Origin: Tenebrio molitor
Lineage: Eukaryota > Arthropoda > Insecta > Coleoptera > Tenebrionidae
Length of the DNA: 64,000 bases
NCBI RefSeq assembly: GCF_963966145.1
Contig: NC_091051.1
Location: 14,756,001 to 14,820,000, forward strand
Direction of reading: 5' to 3'
Each line of letters opens with the position of its first letter. Within the stretch, counting starts at the first letter, position 1. Of the stretch, positions 21,330 to 35,719 are shown in pieces. The position numbers were made by a program, and so were the translations under genes. The notes below the pieces were generated by a model, which was not told where the DNA came from, searched no databases, and was given only the letters and a program-made list of their open reading frames with translations.

Positions 21330-21504
21330 GATTTAAATTGTTTTTAACATGTAGAACGTGCTACATTTGTAAAAAGTAAGGTTATGTTATGTTATTATCA
21401 TGTCAATGTCAACTTTGTCATTATATGACATAAAATGCATTTCGGTAATCATGGTTGCATAATTCAAATAAAGATATTTATTCTTGTTTTCAGAAATCAA
21501 ATTT

Positions 21505-21776
21505 CTTAGTGCTTATTCACAATGGACAATGGACATAAGACATAAGAAATACATAAGAGATATCTAAGAATAATTTGTAAATTTGGGCAATTGGAAAATA
21601 ATTTATGTGTCCATATAACTCGAATATGATTCTTCATGCCTTTTTGTACACAACAATAATGTTCACTGAGGTCACTTCTCATAAGCTACGTAAAAATTAA
21701 TAGTATATCCACTTCATGCATCATGAATTTCTTATGCCTTATGTCAAGCTTATGTCCATTGTGAATAAGCACTAAG
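21505..21776. mobile_element. TIR element (272 bp), MITE-like
   Basis: Terminal arms of about 45 bp, starting CTTAGTGCTTATTCACAATG on the left and its complement on the right, enclose AT-rich sequence without an ORF. TTT flanks both ends (21502-21504 and 21777-21779) and could be a 3-bp target duplication. It lies just upstream of the POLR3C start and may have altered that promoter region. Confidence 0.75.
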
Positions 21777-21802
21777 TTTTCATAAAAAAATCTACAGGGA
21801 TA

Positions 21803-22350
21803 GTCACATAAGGCTTATTTCTGAATTTATTTTGTAGGCAACCAAAAATACTAATGACGCTGACCACTTGATACCGTTTATAATGTGATTCAATTTAGTA
21901 ATGAACGTATAGTTGAATTTTTTTAATAAACAATTGTCAAAACGTTGTCTTGTTGGTATGAGCCAAACTGTGATTTTCATGATAATACGATTGGTCACAT
22001 TGAGTGTCAACATTTTTTTATGTAACTGAGCCTGCGCCCCAACGAGCGAGAGTTTATTTCAAATTCGAAAAGGTTTCTCCTGATTTCTCATTAAATTTGT
22101 TTTGAAAATGAATTCACGGAAGAAAGGTACGGGAAGTGAAGTGAACATAACCTTAACCATGATTTGGTGTCAAATTGTTATACAGCTGGTCCATATGTCC
22201 AAATTTTAGGGTGGTACAGTATGGTTTTTTACTTCATTTTGACACTGACAATTGTTTATTAAAAAAATTTCACTATAGGAATGTAGTGGTCGGCGTCATT
22301 AGTATTTTTGGTTGCCTACAAAATAAATTCAGAAAAAAGCCTTACGTGAC
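21803..22350. mobile_element. TIR element (548 bp)
   Basis: Arms of over 65 bp match in inverted orientation, beginning GTCACATAAGGCTTA / GTCACGTAAGGCTTT and including TTTTGTAGGCAACC and ATACTAATGACGC. Pairing resumes further inside around TTTTTTTAATAAACAATTGT. The middle (22.02-22.16 kb) is unpaired and partly GC-rich. It sits head to tail with the 21505-21776 element. No transposase frame. Confidence 0.78.
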
Positions 22351-24649
22351 TTGCCGTGTATAATATAATACATACAGTAGTTTAATATACATAATAAAAA
22401 AAAAGTAAAGTATGTGATTCTTTTCAATATAATGCTGGCTATTTAATTCGCTCTTGCTTAATTTACAGTAATAAGCACCTACCCCTATAATTAAGCCAAC
22501 AAAATATTTTGACTGGCATCTCTACTAGTAATTCTAACATTAACATTTACTAATGTATTTATTTAAAATTAAAAAAGCATAATGTCTTCACTTTACATCG
22601 AACTTGCACCGTAACATTTTTTTTTATTTTTCCATAATCATCAACGAAGAAGTTTTTTTTTACATTTTCTTTATTTGTAACATAATTTGTGTGTGATTTA
22701 AATGTTCACACATGCCCACATTTCAGTTATTGTTCATGTAAAATTAGCATCAAAATTTGTCGGGATGAAACTATTTATGTAATTGCGTAACCTGTCGTTT
22801 AGTAACAGAAATACTAGTAATTCTTGAATGATTGTGAGTTAAGCTTTGAATCATAAATCTATCCTATTAGCAATTATTTAAAAGTAACCGTTTCAAAATA
22901 GTCAATTCCACCTACACCTTTAATCCTACAATTAATTCAATTTACCGACAACCTGCCAAGCTGTTAATGAATAGTCCTCGTGTCTTACTAATTATGATTT
23001 CTTCATGTGCGTAAAATTATTTATCATTACCTTAGGTCCAAAATTTGTCACACCCTTGTCAATTAGAGAGACTCGTGTATTAATTATATTGAAAAATTCA
23101 TTGCGTAGAGGTGACAAAGAGGTGTAACTTCCACAACGGATTTGCATATGCAATTTTTAAATTGTTTACAAATAAGTTTATTAAAAATTTATAAGCAGAA
23201 GGTGATGATGAAGTGCGATTCATCGCTACAGATGCGTCGTCGGACCGTGGGTCTTTAAATTCATATTTATGAGACTTCTCATAATTCAATTAATTACAAA
23301 TTATTCATATAATTTATTTAGCTCTGTCATTGTGCAATGCTGCCGCTGTTGATTTATTTATACACCTCACTTAAGTACGCAATACGCGTTCTTCGCCTCA
23401 ATACTTAAAAAGAATAATTCCTTCAAAAGTTTTACGATACATATTTACGAAAACGTTAAGTAGTGAAAATTCTAATATGTTTTAGCTTGTTGTTTCACGA
23501 AGGAATAAAAAATCAGTCGCATAAATAACGCCTAGGAGATATTTATTAAACTCCTGGGCATTATTAAAAATTTAATGCATCCTTGATATCGAATGTAAAG
23601 ATTAATTTTTAAAATTATCTCAATACATAACCTTTGACATAACTACAAAACAAATTCCAGACAAATTTTCAGCAGCACCTAGGTACTTAAGTTTGTAAAG
23701 GATTAACTGCTGAACCAGTGACAAAACAGTACATCACTCATTGTGATAAGAGGCGTTCATACTTTATTTTTACATAATAAACAAGCAAATGCAAACCTTG
23801 ACGAGCACCTTTATTGCATCATTTGTAATTTTTAAAAACAAATTATCTAACATTTTTTAGATAATGCATTGTTTTAAGTATCTGGGATTACTTATATGTA
23901 TGTATAAATCGTCAAATAAACAATGAAATATGTTACAAGACCACCAACAAAATCCAGTTGAAAATATTTTATCTTAATCCCTCCTTCTTATTGGAATGAT
24001 AAAAGGCACACTGCACAGTAGCTGGAATTTTTTATAATTCCACAAAGTCTGCGCCTTCATTAAATTTTTCATGTTACTTAAATAACATACAGCAGGTCCA
24101 TAAATAATGATCTAAGTACAGTCGTCTAAAGGGATGTAGACTTGATAACAAAAACAGTGCGCATGACAAATGATACGGGTCGATTTAACAGAATTCCTCC
24201 ACGACATGAAAGGAATAGTCTCACTGACTTATCATAACAATAAGGGGATTTAATAAAAACCACCGGCTCATGAATAAGTTGAAAAAAAATTGTCGCTCTC
24301 TTTATTAGCTAAATATTTATTTTTTCTTTTCGTCTTATGGGGGTTTTGAATGATACATCTGCGTCTTGACAAAAACAAAATCTGTGAAGACATTGCGTGT
24401 ATCTATCAAAGTAACACAAAAATAAAAAATGCAGTAGGTACATAATTGTATGAAGACTAGAATTTAAACAGAGCTGACAGAGACAGTGCGGAAAAGACAA
24501 ATTCAAATTTATTCGTAGATGAATGTTGGTGTTAACTGGAGTGATCAAGCCGCGACGCCCCACACGAATAATCTATTTTCTTTTTTGACATTAATGTTAT
24601 TGTAGCAAGACAGATCGAGTGTGACTACTGAGTAGTCGAAAAAAGTTGT
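22351..24649. other. Non-coding interval
   Basis: AT-rich DNA with no supportable exon. It contains a 41-bp imperfect palindrome at 23527-23567 (AATAACGCCTAGGAG with its complement). Nothing else recognised. Confidence 0.5.
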
Positions 24650-25057
24650 AAATTTGTGGTCCCGAGTCAAAAAGCGCCTAAAGAAAACTTCATCGATCGC
24701 TTCGGAAGCTGCGTCGCAGCCTATGGGTGAAGCTCACCCGCCCCCACTCTCTTTTTTGTGCTTTATCTCCCTGTATCACTCTCCCATTCGATAGCGAAAG
24801 CGTGCTGTGGAAGCGGCTGAACACCGAGCAGCGTGTCTAGTCGGCGTTGGGTAGTGCTGTCACAAACTCTGTCTGGCCAAAGCCGCCTAGATCCGCACAA
24901 ACTTTTAACAATTCTGACATTTCCAGTGACAGTGATGACATTTGATGAGTTAAAGTCATGGTGAATTTTTATGTTACGATCGGTATATAGGGCGGTAATG
25001 CCGCAAGTCTTTTAATTTCACAAGAATTTATTCTGTTGCCGTCTACTGTTGGGAAGG
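24650..25057 (+). other. Candidate promoter and untranslated first exon
   Basis: A block clearly richer in GC and CpG than its surroundings ends in a strong donor (GAAGG|GTAAGTC, exon end 25057). No long frame is present, although a short upstream ORF starts near 24958. This is what a 5' UTR exon with its core promoter looks like, and the long AT-rich interval after it would be a first intron. Whether it belongs to the GAS2-like exon at 46.6 kb, about 21.6 kb away on the same strand, cannot be decided here. Confidence 0.33.
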
Positions 25058-28000
25058 GTAAGTCGTAAAATATGTTTAAGTACCTGTCTCACCGTGAGGT
25101 GACTTTTAAATATTATCGCAAGTAGAAATGGGTCGAATTATTTTGTTTACCAATAAACCACTATCGCACGATAAGAATCGTAAAAAATGACAATGAGCGC
25201 CCACTAGTTACACTGTTTTATTTAAATGAAATGTTTAAAAGTGTGCATTTCTGTCAAAAAAGTTCATTTTAGTGGTGAGTTCTTGTGTTTGCTTGCACCT
25301 TCTCTTCCGCCCTGCTTCATCACCAGCACAGGTGTAGATTTTACGTTAACAGAGCAATCAGTAATTGCACACCTACTAGAACAATCAACAAAAACAAACA
25401 AACAAGTTTTTACCATAATCTTCGCGTTTTATGAGTTACGACTTGATTAACTAACTTGTTTAATGAGTTGAAAAGTTCCACCAGATATTCCAAGTGTCAC
25501 CTTAATGTACAACTTCATTAAGTCTTGGGAATTTTAATTTTCAAAATGCCTGCCACTAATAGAATTCGTCTGGATTTTCTCATTCTTGTAATAGTTTTCA
25601 TAATTATCAACCCTACTAAGTAACAGGACTTTTAAAATTTGTTTTTAATTAGTGAGTTGTCATGTATAATTGACACACAACTAGTTAATAAACCACCTGA
25701 AACTAGTGCTAGACAGAAAACAAAATTAATGATGTTGCTAATGACTATTTTTTTAACTTAGATATACCTATTGACAATGTGTTACGTAAATTAATATTAA
25801 GCGAGATAACAATTTTCGGAATGGTTTAATAATTTACAACTTCACATGTCTGTTTCAGCATGTTTGTATTTTCTTATGAAAATTAGGTTACTAAGTTTAC
25901 ATAAAAAAAAAAACAACTTGTTCCCAGCAAGTCTCGAAACTAGAATAAATTCTTTAATGTTTCCCAACCGACAAAAACTTGTATCGTGCCATTTTTTTTT
26001 TGTCTAGTTTGTTGTTTCTAGTAAGTACTATAACTATCGTTACCTACGTTGTGAATTTAAACATTTTCAATTCTGGGAAAAACGTGTTGGTAGAACGTTA
26101 GGTAACGGCAGAAATCAACGTAGTCATTAGAGTAATCGTTTAATTGAAGTTTTTGCAATTGGACAAATTAAAAAGTGGGGCAGTTATCGGGAAATGAGTG
26201 TTTTGGGAATTAGCGAAATTGTAAACAAACAAATAACTTTCATCGAAAAGTTGAACGACATCGACACTGTCACAAAACGAAAACAAATTTGTTATTATTT
26301 TTTGTTGTAGATCAACACAAAATCTTGCTCTGATATTTTCAGAAAGTCATTCAGTTATGTGTTACGTCTTATGAAACAGATAATTTATATTTACAATAAT
26401 TTAAATTTGAATAAGGATATTTAGAGGTGGTTATTAAAAGGTGATTAAATTTTGATAGATTATAGTTTTGTTGTTTATTCTTTTCTCGACGGTTTTACAA
26501 ATAACAGTTACATCACACGATAAATCATTTAGCAACAAGAATTATCTATTTTTATTACGATCGTCATCTATCTTTGTTACAGTTTTTTTTTCCGCAGCGT
26601 TGTTGATATTTTAAACAATCAGAATTAATTAGACGTTTTTTTTAAATTATTCGCAACACAACAACAAACAGTTGTATAAACTGTGTCACTTAAGAATGTT
26701 TATGTTAAATTATGAATTAACTGGTTTGAAGAACTTGTTTTAATAGTTTCGAAAAAAATGTACCTTTCAAAAATATATTATGACCTAAGCAGGATTAAAA
26801 AAATTAAAACTGTCTCAGTCGTTTGTGATATTATCTTTACAATAATGAAGGCTAATTTGACCACTCTTTCAAAGAGCATATTTTTTATTTTCTTATTAGG
26901 AATGGTGACAATAAATGAACAATTAAACACGTTTTGAGTTACTTCAAACAAATTTATAGTTGGTGAATAGAAAGAAATTTCCTAGAGGTCAGAAACTTAC
27001 TAAAAAATATGGAAACAGAGAGGTTTCAAAAAGTTAACTTTATTCATTAAAAGACCGGAAATTAGTTCGTTGTAAAAATTCTAAATAAAATAATTCAATA
27101 AACGAAGCGACTTGGTAAGAAATGCTGAGAAAAAATTCTAATAATTTCCCCATAATATGTGAAGGAAAGCCAACGTCGACAATAAGTTCAGTTAGTGTAT
27201 TCTGCAGGCTAGAATTATATTTTCTTAATCCAAAACGTCATTGCTAATATGTAATAGATATATGCTGTAATCTCATAATAAATGTTTTATGATTATATTA
27301 GATTCCGATAAATTACCTTTTGGAAAAAAAGAACATAATAAACTGTTTATTTGTCATGGTTGAATGAAGATATTTCCATTTGCCCAAAATTTTATCCAAG
27401 AATTTTAATCTTGATAAGTAAATGCATTTTTCTAAAAGATATGGTTTCAAGAGGAAATGCTTTGACAAGAATAACTGAAGTACCTTAATCGATGACAAAT
27501 TATTATTGGCGTTACAAAATGCATTCTTATCGATTATTTTATCAATTAAATGAATCATCTTATTTGTCGCTTCTAAAAAATGCGCAATCAGGAATTGTTT
27601 TTCTTTCAGTTACGGATATCACGATTATTTTAATATCGGTTGTGATCATTGAAGGACTTTGTAAAATACAATCTGATTTTATTTAGTCACCGCTACTGTA
27701 GTGGAAAATCACAGATAAAAATTTAAAAATAAATCGGCGGTGGCCCTCGTAATATGTATTCCAATTTTGTACTATATGTGTTGTCTGTTTTAAACAAAAT
27801 TATAAATATAAACACCAACTGTCGTTAAACTCTACTGTAAATATTTCTCGCTGCACTTTTTACACAAACATTACGATCATCGTTAACACATTTGATTCCA
27901 AGAAGATTATCCTGCATCCCTAGATCTTGGACGAAAATGAAAAATTTCCACCACGTCTGATATTATAACGTTTTTCGTCACTCCAACCTTATCAATCACC

Positions 28001-30325
28001 CGTCAAATATTTATTTTAGTGAAATAAATCAGAGCGAAGAGAAACGTGATTTTTGTGTATCTTGTCTAGTGAACTCCTTAACAGTAAGTCTCTTCTTTTA
28101 TTAATCCAACCCAGTGCATAGGCTGTTTGTTTATTTTGTCGGTTCACTACACTATCTGAAACAGTTCAACATCTGTCATGATCATTCCAACAAAGCCATT
28201 TCACGGCTTAAAACCACAATATGGTCGAAGCAATGACGTTATTGTAATGCACGAAGAAAAATCGCCACCGTACAAAAACACAAAGCAATAATTACATACA
28301 CTTGCAGGGGCATGAACTCTCTCGAGTCGTCTGGTGTAGAAACTTCCAATTTTCTAAAACCGATTAAAACCTACAGATGAGTCAGATTGCATTCGTAAAT
28401 TCAAATTTCATGTTAAGCAGGTATTGTTCGTGAAATAATACGGTATCTCGTTCGGGTATAATTGTCCCAGGACCTAACATGGTCCATCGGTGATGAAGAG
28501 TTACCAAATCGTGGCGACGCGAATTATTTAAATTATTTAACAAAAACCTGATTACGTTTTCTTTTTTTCCTCTTTCATCGGAGGAAGAGGCGCGCATCGT
28601 TTCATGCTCTGGATGCTTTCAAGATTAACGCAATTAGTGAATTTATTAACACAAATTGATAATTACCTTTCTTTTAAAGCCTCCGTGCTCGTAATTGAGT
28701 CCCCGGATCGGTTGCAGCAGCAAACAAGACATTTTTGTTTGCAGTTTTTTAATTTCCATCCAAGTGCAGTCGTTCGAATAAAAGTGAATTAGATCGAGTG
28801 CAATTAAAATAATATTTCCCAATGTCACGATACGCACTGGAAGAGTAGAAAATCAATCTCCAATTAAAACGGTAATTATTCGGACAAATTGGTTTTGCAA
28901 CGTCTGATTAGATAACGTGGGTAGGGGCCTCTGGTTTTACGCTGGGACACATGGGAAATGAAAATCTTGACGGATTTTCGACGGTATGTCACTCACCTGC
29001 TAAATAAGTATCACTTAAGGTGGCAATTAAAATTCGTAATTTCGTTTCTATTGAAGATCCACAGTGAAACTTTTGCATTAGAAACTGCTCGATGAATTAA
29101 TGTCTCCGCGTTAAAAATTCAAAACGGTCAGAATACACACAATCGACGAGGACTTTCATTTTTGTGAAATCCGTCTGTAGTAAAAAGCAAAAAGTGCAAC
29201 GGAGACCTTGGTGGGTCGCGGTTTTTTCTGTCATTCCATATAGGGTGGTTCGGTTTAATGAAAGAACAATTCGCCAAGTCGAAAATATCAGAGATCGACC
29301 GCGTCGATAATGAACGTGTTTGTCGTGTGAAAAATGTGTAATGTAACAGCGAGCTTGTCTAAGTGGTGTTCGAGAAAAGATAAAGAAAACGGACGGAAGA
29401 GAGGTATTGTGTGGGACGTGTGAAAGTGTCTATTCAGGTGTTTGGATCGGTTTTAGGAAATTTTTTTGCAAAAATGCAGCCGGTCCGGTGTTTCGTCAGA
29501 ATTAATTAAGACAATGAGGTACATAATGTTTCGGCGAAACATTTAAAGACCAAATTTGCATATTCGTACCTTCACTCGGCCTAAAATGGTCGTGTTGTGA
29601 ACGAGAGTGTAGTGATTGATAGAATGACAACATCTTCGTCGCTGATCAAGGTAGAGTGAGTCTTCCAGACTGGTTGGCACAAAAATTTTAATTTTACCGA
29701 CTGGCATGTATCGAATGCGTCGAATTTTTATGTTTAGTACATTTGAGGGTTCTAAATGTGGAACGTTCATGCGACACAAAATTTTATCCAGATGTAGCTT
29801 GGAACATTGTACGACTTTTGTTTATCTTGGAGTTTGCATTATGTTGTTCCAACAATTGCGTTTCTGCTGAAATAATGGAACAAAAACAAAGGAACATTTT
29901 ATCAACTTGTTTGCTTAGCTTTTGAAACAGAAATATTACTGACATTATTCTGCAGTTTATCAAATAGGTACCATCTTGTTGAATGACAAAACATTAAAAT
30001 CTGAAATGACACAATAAAGGAAATTTGGAAGTATGTATATCTTTAAAATCAGTTTATGATGAATTATATCAAAACAAATAGTTGAGCTGTAATCACTAAT
30101 CAGTGACTGATATATTTTAATGCATTTTGTAAATTTACTATTACATATTATGACGGAAATAATAATAATAGGACACCTTTTTCACAAATTCAAAGGAAGA
30201 ATAACTACTACATATTTTTAAATTTAAGAAATTCTTTTTTCTTTATTGTTTTAGAATCAAATATTTTAGGACCTTTGGTTGCACTTCCAGAAAACGAGCA
30301 ATGTGATTTGTGATAGGTGAAAGAT
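25058..30325. other. Non-coding interval, probably intronic
   Basis: About 5.3 kb of AT-rich sequence without a supportable exon. The 28.4-29.5 kb part is less AT-rich and more CpG-containing than the rest, which might mark a regulatory region. All ORFs are short and unrecognised. Confidence 0.4.
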
Positions 30326-30519
30326 ATCGGTGTTTGTTTAAATTTCTCCTCAATGTTGGCGTTGAAGAGTCGATTGTGAACACACCACTCGTCAGTTTGC
30401 ATAATTAAAAACACAAACAACGCAAACTGTGAGGTTAGACTTCAATTGCTAATCCGTGGTGTGTTCACAATCGACTCTTTAACGCCAACTTTGAGGAGAA
30501 ATTTAATTGAACACTCGAT
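30326..30519. mobile_element. TIR element (194 bp), full copy
   Basis: Arms 30326-30390 and 30456-30519 are inverted copies containing AAATTTCTCCTCAA, GTTGGCGTT and AGAGTCGATTGTGAACAC. The centre is AT-rich. A decayed second copy of the left arm with a remnant of the right arm is at 58327-58452, confirming it is a dispersed family. Confidence 0.82.
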
Positions 30520-33500
30520 ACTTTTAATACCTTTATTTAGAAATAAGATTATCACAGCATGGAGTTAATTCAAGTGGGAGACAATTTTACCTCTTGTTGG
30601 GAAACAACTAACCTCTTGTAAAACCTACCTGTGTTGTTCTGGGAGAAAATTCGCAATTGCAGTGAATGCTAAAAGTTTGAAATAATGGAAGCATTTTCTT
30701 TCCCTTTGAGGGTTTGGAAAATAACTTGGACAGGCCAATTTTATTACTTTTTAGAAATGTTTTTCGATAATTTCTCGTCCCTTTCCATTTCCATGCAATG
30801 ACATCAATAAGAGAATTAATTGACTATTTTCGTTTGTTGATTTCAAAATTATTTTAGCGATATTGAACTATCAAAATTCAATCATATGAATATCATTTTC
30901 TTATTAAAGAATTAATTTTTTGTGGAAATTTTGAGACGTAAAATTGGAATTTCCACTACTACCCTGTTTTCATAAAAATCAATATCTCAAAAAATCATCT
31001 ATCCAAATGTCATACATAATAGTTTATCTAAATTTGCAAAAAAAAAATTTGGGGGCTGCTACTTACAAATTAGCGTAAATGGAACGAGGCAGAAAAATGA
31101 AAATTATCGGACGTTTCTTTTAAAAAAATTAAATTAATCTGTCCGAGTTGTTTTCGAAAAGCTCAACGAAAAGAAAATTTTGACACTCACCGTAGAACTG
31201 TAGAACTTTTTGTTTATTCAGTACAAAGGTATTTTAGATCCTCAAGAAAATTAATCGCTTAGTATGGTTCTTTTTCTTTAATAGCAGAAGAATATTTAAA
31301 TGTGTTTCTTCTAGAAAAGGTGCAATGGTTTCTTCCATTAATATATCTTTTGATTTTTGAAGCATTTAATAAATCAACGTTTTCACGATTATCATAATTG
31401 GCATTTTTTGCTTAGTTGGAGTAAAAAAATACAAGCGTGATGATTTCAGAATATTTTATTTTTATATTGTCGGTACATTCGTTGTGACATTTTGGAGTAG
31501 GTACTTAACTTGTTCTAATAATAAAAGTGTTTAAAACCAGAGTAGTTGCAAGTGGTCTCTAGAGACTTCTGTTTAGGGATCATTATCCTTAAGCCTCCAA
31601 TTGTAGAAAACGGAATTTTCTCTGTCCTGTAAATTGATATTGTTTCGTGAGTTGGAAAAACGAAAATGAAAATTTTGGGAATTGGAATATTTTGATTTTT
31701 CACTAGAGTAATAAAATTTCTGTAATACTTCGAAAAACAATAATTTTCTGTATTTAACTTCTGAATATTTACTTGAGAAGTTTTTACTCTTTTGCTAACT
31801 CGAATGTGTAAGTTTCGCTGTAAGTTCAAAATTAGGTTTGTCTTGAAATTGGCTCAAAGTGATGTCTTAATTGTTAAACAACTAATAAAATTTTGAAAGA
31901 AAACCTTGGTGAATCTTTAAATTTGAGAGAAGTTTATACAATATTCTACTCAACCCACAATCAAAAATGATACTTGATCGGAGACGAGATTAAATTATGA
32001 CTGACATTTATTGTGCAAATTTGGTATAAATCTTTTAGACAATTACGATGTTTACATTGTGATAAACGTCCCATAAAATATTCAGCAGTGTACATTAAAA
32101 TCTGGATATTAAATTTATTTAAACAGAATTATTGGTAAATTTGAAACTGAACGTTTCATTAGCATATTTTACAGTTGTCTTGTAGTTGTAAGAATTGTTC
32201 TTGAAATTTTAAAAATGGATCTCTAAGAAAATTTAATTTGCTTTGTTTTGCCTGAAAAGTAATAAAACGTTTTATTCACGACGTCCTATCGCTTTCGACA
32301 AATAATTTCCTTCGAATTTCGTTGAATTTCAATCTCATACCTACCATCCCACCACCGCGACGAATAAATTGAAAAAATATGAACAGGCATTGTTGTACGA
32401 AATATTAGTTTTTTACGAGGTATGAGAACGACAGTTCGGCGTTTAAATGTTATGTGAACGAAGACAATTTCACAAACAGCCTCTAGCAGTTCAATAGGTA
32501 TTTAAAGGTTATCAATTTGCGCTTAATTAATTTGAAAAGTCGCTGATATTAGAAGTTTATAGCTTCATTACGAAACGTTAATTTGATCAGATAGGTTGAC
32601 ACTTGAAAAACAGTTCGGATCTCATATCCTGCAATTTTTTCCACCAGTTCATAAAACTGGTTTATTTTTATCTCAATTGCATTTTAGCCATACACGATCA
32701 CAACATATTTTTGTTCTATCATTTATAAATAATCTCTGACACGATGGCATCGAACAATGCCGCAAAATTTCTGACAGAAACACTCGCAATTTCGATCGTT
32801 GTTGTTTTACGAATCACATTTTCTCCATTAAAACGTAATCAGAATTTTAAAATTTGTTGTACAATTAATTAATTATGAATCTCTTAATAGCTTGTGAAAG
32901 TATCCGATGTTCTTGCAATTTGTTGGTGTACAGTGCTTTTAAGGAAACTGAAAATAATTTAACGAGCAATCATTGTAGCCCATCTGAAAGCAATCATTAA
33001 GAAAAATTGAAAAGGAAAACACTCGAGGCTTGCTCGTAATGGTTGACGGTACCACAAGTTGGAATTAATTTCCGCAAATTATGAATTGACTCCGAGTGCC
33101 TTCGACGAATAAACTGACCATACCCAATATGGTCAACAACAAAATTTAGTTGATTTCACAGGTTGTCCGCTCCATGATGTCCACAATTGCATTCGATTCA
33201 TCACATTCAGTCATGGTTCAAACAAATGGACGTGACCATTTATCAGTTAAATGTAAATGAGATCCACCATATAATTGTTTTTTTATTTCGTTAATATACA
33301 TTTTTTTATTCTAATTATATGGTTGAATCGGAACCATAAATCATGCTAATGATCGGTCACGAAATTCTGCAAAGTCTGAAAAAGTCCCACCGGACCTTGC
33401 GAATTTAATGATTTCGTCCATATGGGCTTTGGGAATTTCCGAGGTCCATCCTACATGGACCATAAAACAAGAATTAACGTCAAATGTTTCAACCGGCGCA

Positions 33501-35110
33501 TTTGTAACATTGTCACGCAAGCAATAAATCCGACATCAATTTCCACTCTTATAAATAATTAATTTTAATAAAGATACCTACACAGAAGACTCCTTCATCG
33601 TCGATTGCCGTGCCAATTATTTCGACATTTTTTGCATTTCGCGAGTCCAGGTGTGGCACCCGAACTAGTAAATTTAATTAGCACACGCGTTTGGACATGT
33701 TTTGTACGGTCCAGATCGAAAGATCGAATTGGCGGGTCGATCTGAGATCTGATAAAAATCCGTGACCTTCCTGGCTCTTATTAAGCTCGCATTGTTGCGT
33801 GAGGATCAAGGATAATTTTTTCCAGCGCGAATTTCCGCAGTAAATCTTCACGTGGTTCACCAGAACAAAGCGATCGACAGAAAAGGAACCGATTCTTTTA
33901 TTTTTACATCGGATTGTTATATAACAAGACGTCGGAGTTCGGAGTTATCAATGAATCACTCTTCTCTGACCCATCTGTTTAACAAGACCTTTGTGAGAGA
34001 ACGAGCGATGATAGTGTTTACAGCAGACGATTTTTTTGATACGGCTCGTATCTTACGCCATGATTTATTTTCGGCTTAATAAAACGTAAAAAAAATCATC
34101 CTGCGTGACATCTGATGCGCTCCCAGCCGGTTTGTTTTGAGTCGGGGGCAATGAAATCAAACAGCAACAAAGACGACGTTCTATAAATGAAGTGGCGGCG
34201 GCGAAATTAGAGAAAACGAGGTTATTTTTCGTGTGTCGTTGTGAAGGAACCTTTATCGTTTTAATTCGGACATGGGTTGGTATGACTGAGCGGAAGTAGG
34301 GTAGGAAATAACAATACCGCACCCACCGGTTGCTCCACGGTAATGACCCTCCAGAGGGTGAATGGTTTAGGCGTAAGACGGTCGAAAATGGGTGCAACAT
34401 GCAATTTTCCCTGCGTGTGTGCTCGGCCTAACTGCACATTTACGTAATTAGTTTAGGTGGAACGTTATTCACACTACTATTTAGCTGCCAGTAGTAAGTA
34501 GAGTGTAAAGTTCAAATACTGTGGTGTGTAATTATCGTACACACTAGAATTATATTGGATCTTTAATTTAAAATTATAAATCGGTGTCGTCGGTTATTAT
34601 CGATATTAAAGGCTGCAGCGCACGAAAGCTGTATCATCTGGATTAGGCAATAAATTTTAGAAATGCAGATAAAATCAACGTATTGTAGTAATTTTGTTTT
34701 CACTGATTTTACGGGATTTTGTACACTTTTCGATAGTTCAAACTGTTGTATAATGGAACCAAATGAGAAAAACCTTTAACGTTTGAATTACAAATTCCTA
34801 GAAATATTAATAATAATAACAGCGAATTGAGCATGCTCCCCGAAATTTTGTTTCATTTTTTAAAATACAAAATTTTGTCCTGGTATATTACACTTTAGGT
34901 GGTTCAGAACCGGCGTAGCACAGTTCCTCCTGACGGTAATTTCTTTACCTGAATAACTCTTATCAACACAAGAGTTCCTCCAGAGGTTATCGGGGATTAC
35001 CGTAGCAGGTATTCGGCAGGTGGTAGCCGGATTATTTGTTATTATTCTTAAATAAATTTCTCTCTTTTGGTTAAAATGTGAGAATATCTTGAACTTCTAT
35101 ACTCATGTTC
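30520..35110. other. Non-coding interval
   Basis: AT-rich, with no recognised exon, RNA gene or transposon coding sequence. The 33.2-34.4 kb part is less AT-rich. ORFs here are short and without recognisable motifs. Confidence 0.4.
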
Positions 35111-35384
35111 TTAAGGCTCGCGTTTACCTGAAAGAAATTTCGAACTTGATGTACAGTGGGTCCTCTATTTACAAATTTATATTTTGGTCAAACGAGAGAC
35201 GCAGGTACCTTGAATTAGTCACAGACGTTCAGTAGGGGGTAGAGGATTACGATTCTGTCCTGTTCCGTACCTAAATACGGAGATAAAATTTTGTGTTGGA
35301 AAGACAAGTCCTACAATGCCAAATCTGAATTGGCTGCACTGCAAACTGTTGTTTCATTCCATTTTATTATTTATTAGCTGACCC

Positions 35385-35719
35385 GACAGACGTTGTCTTG
35401 TCCAATCCAAATTTCAGTAAATTAGTTTGTGATGATGATTTATTTTCTTCCATTAAATTTGAAATAACAATGAATCTCAAGGTGTTTTATTTACATTTCG
35501 ATTGCAAGATCGATGTTCAAGTGAACAATCCGATAGCGAAATAAATTGGTATAGAAATAAAATAATTACATTTGTTGGACAGATCGCGAAACAATAGAAA
35601 AGTAAAAACGGATGTAATTTTAATTTAGGCTGGAATGCGTTTTTCCAGATTTTTCTCCAAATTTTCCAAAAACATTTTTTCAATTGAGTTATTTCCATCC
35701 CGGGAACAAAACCGAACAA
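35385..35719. mobile_element. Possible non-LTR retrotransposon scrap
   Basis: The segment around 35390 reads TAGCTGACCCGACAGACGTT, a phrase I know as recurrent in dispersed repeats of many arthropods. The antisense frame 35719-35477 begins MFGFVPGMEITQLKK but has no diagnosable domain. The assignment is from recall of the motif, not from an alignment. Confidence 0.3.

Noticed and set aside
33421..33480. GGTCCAT / ATGGACC inverted pairs as a possible hairpin RNA gene
   Set aside because: The pairing is short and imperfect, with no microRNA-length duplex visible by eye.
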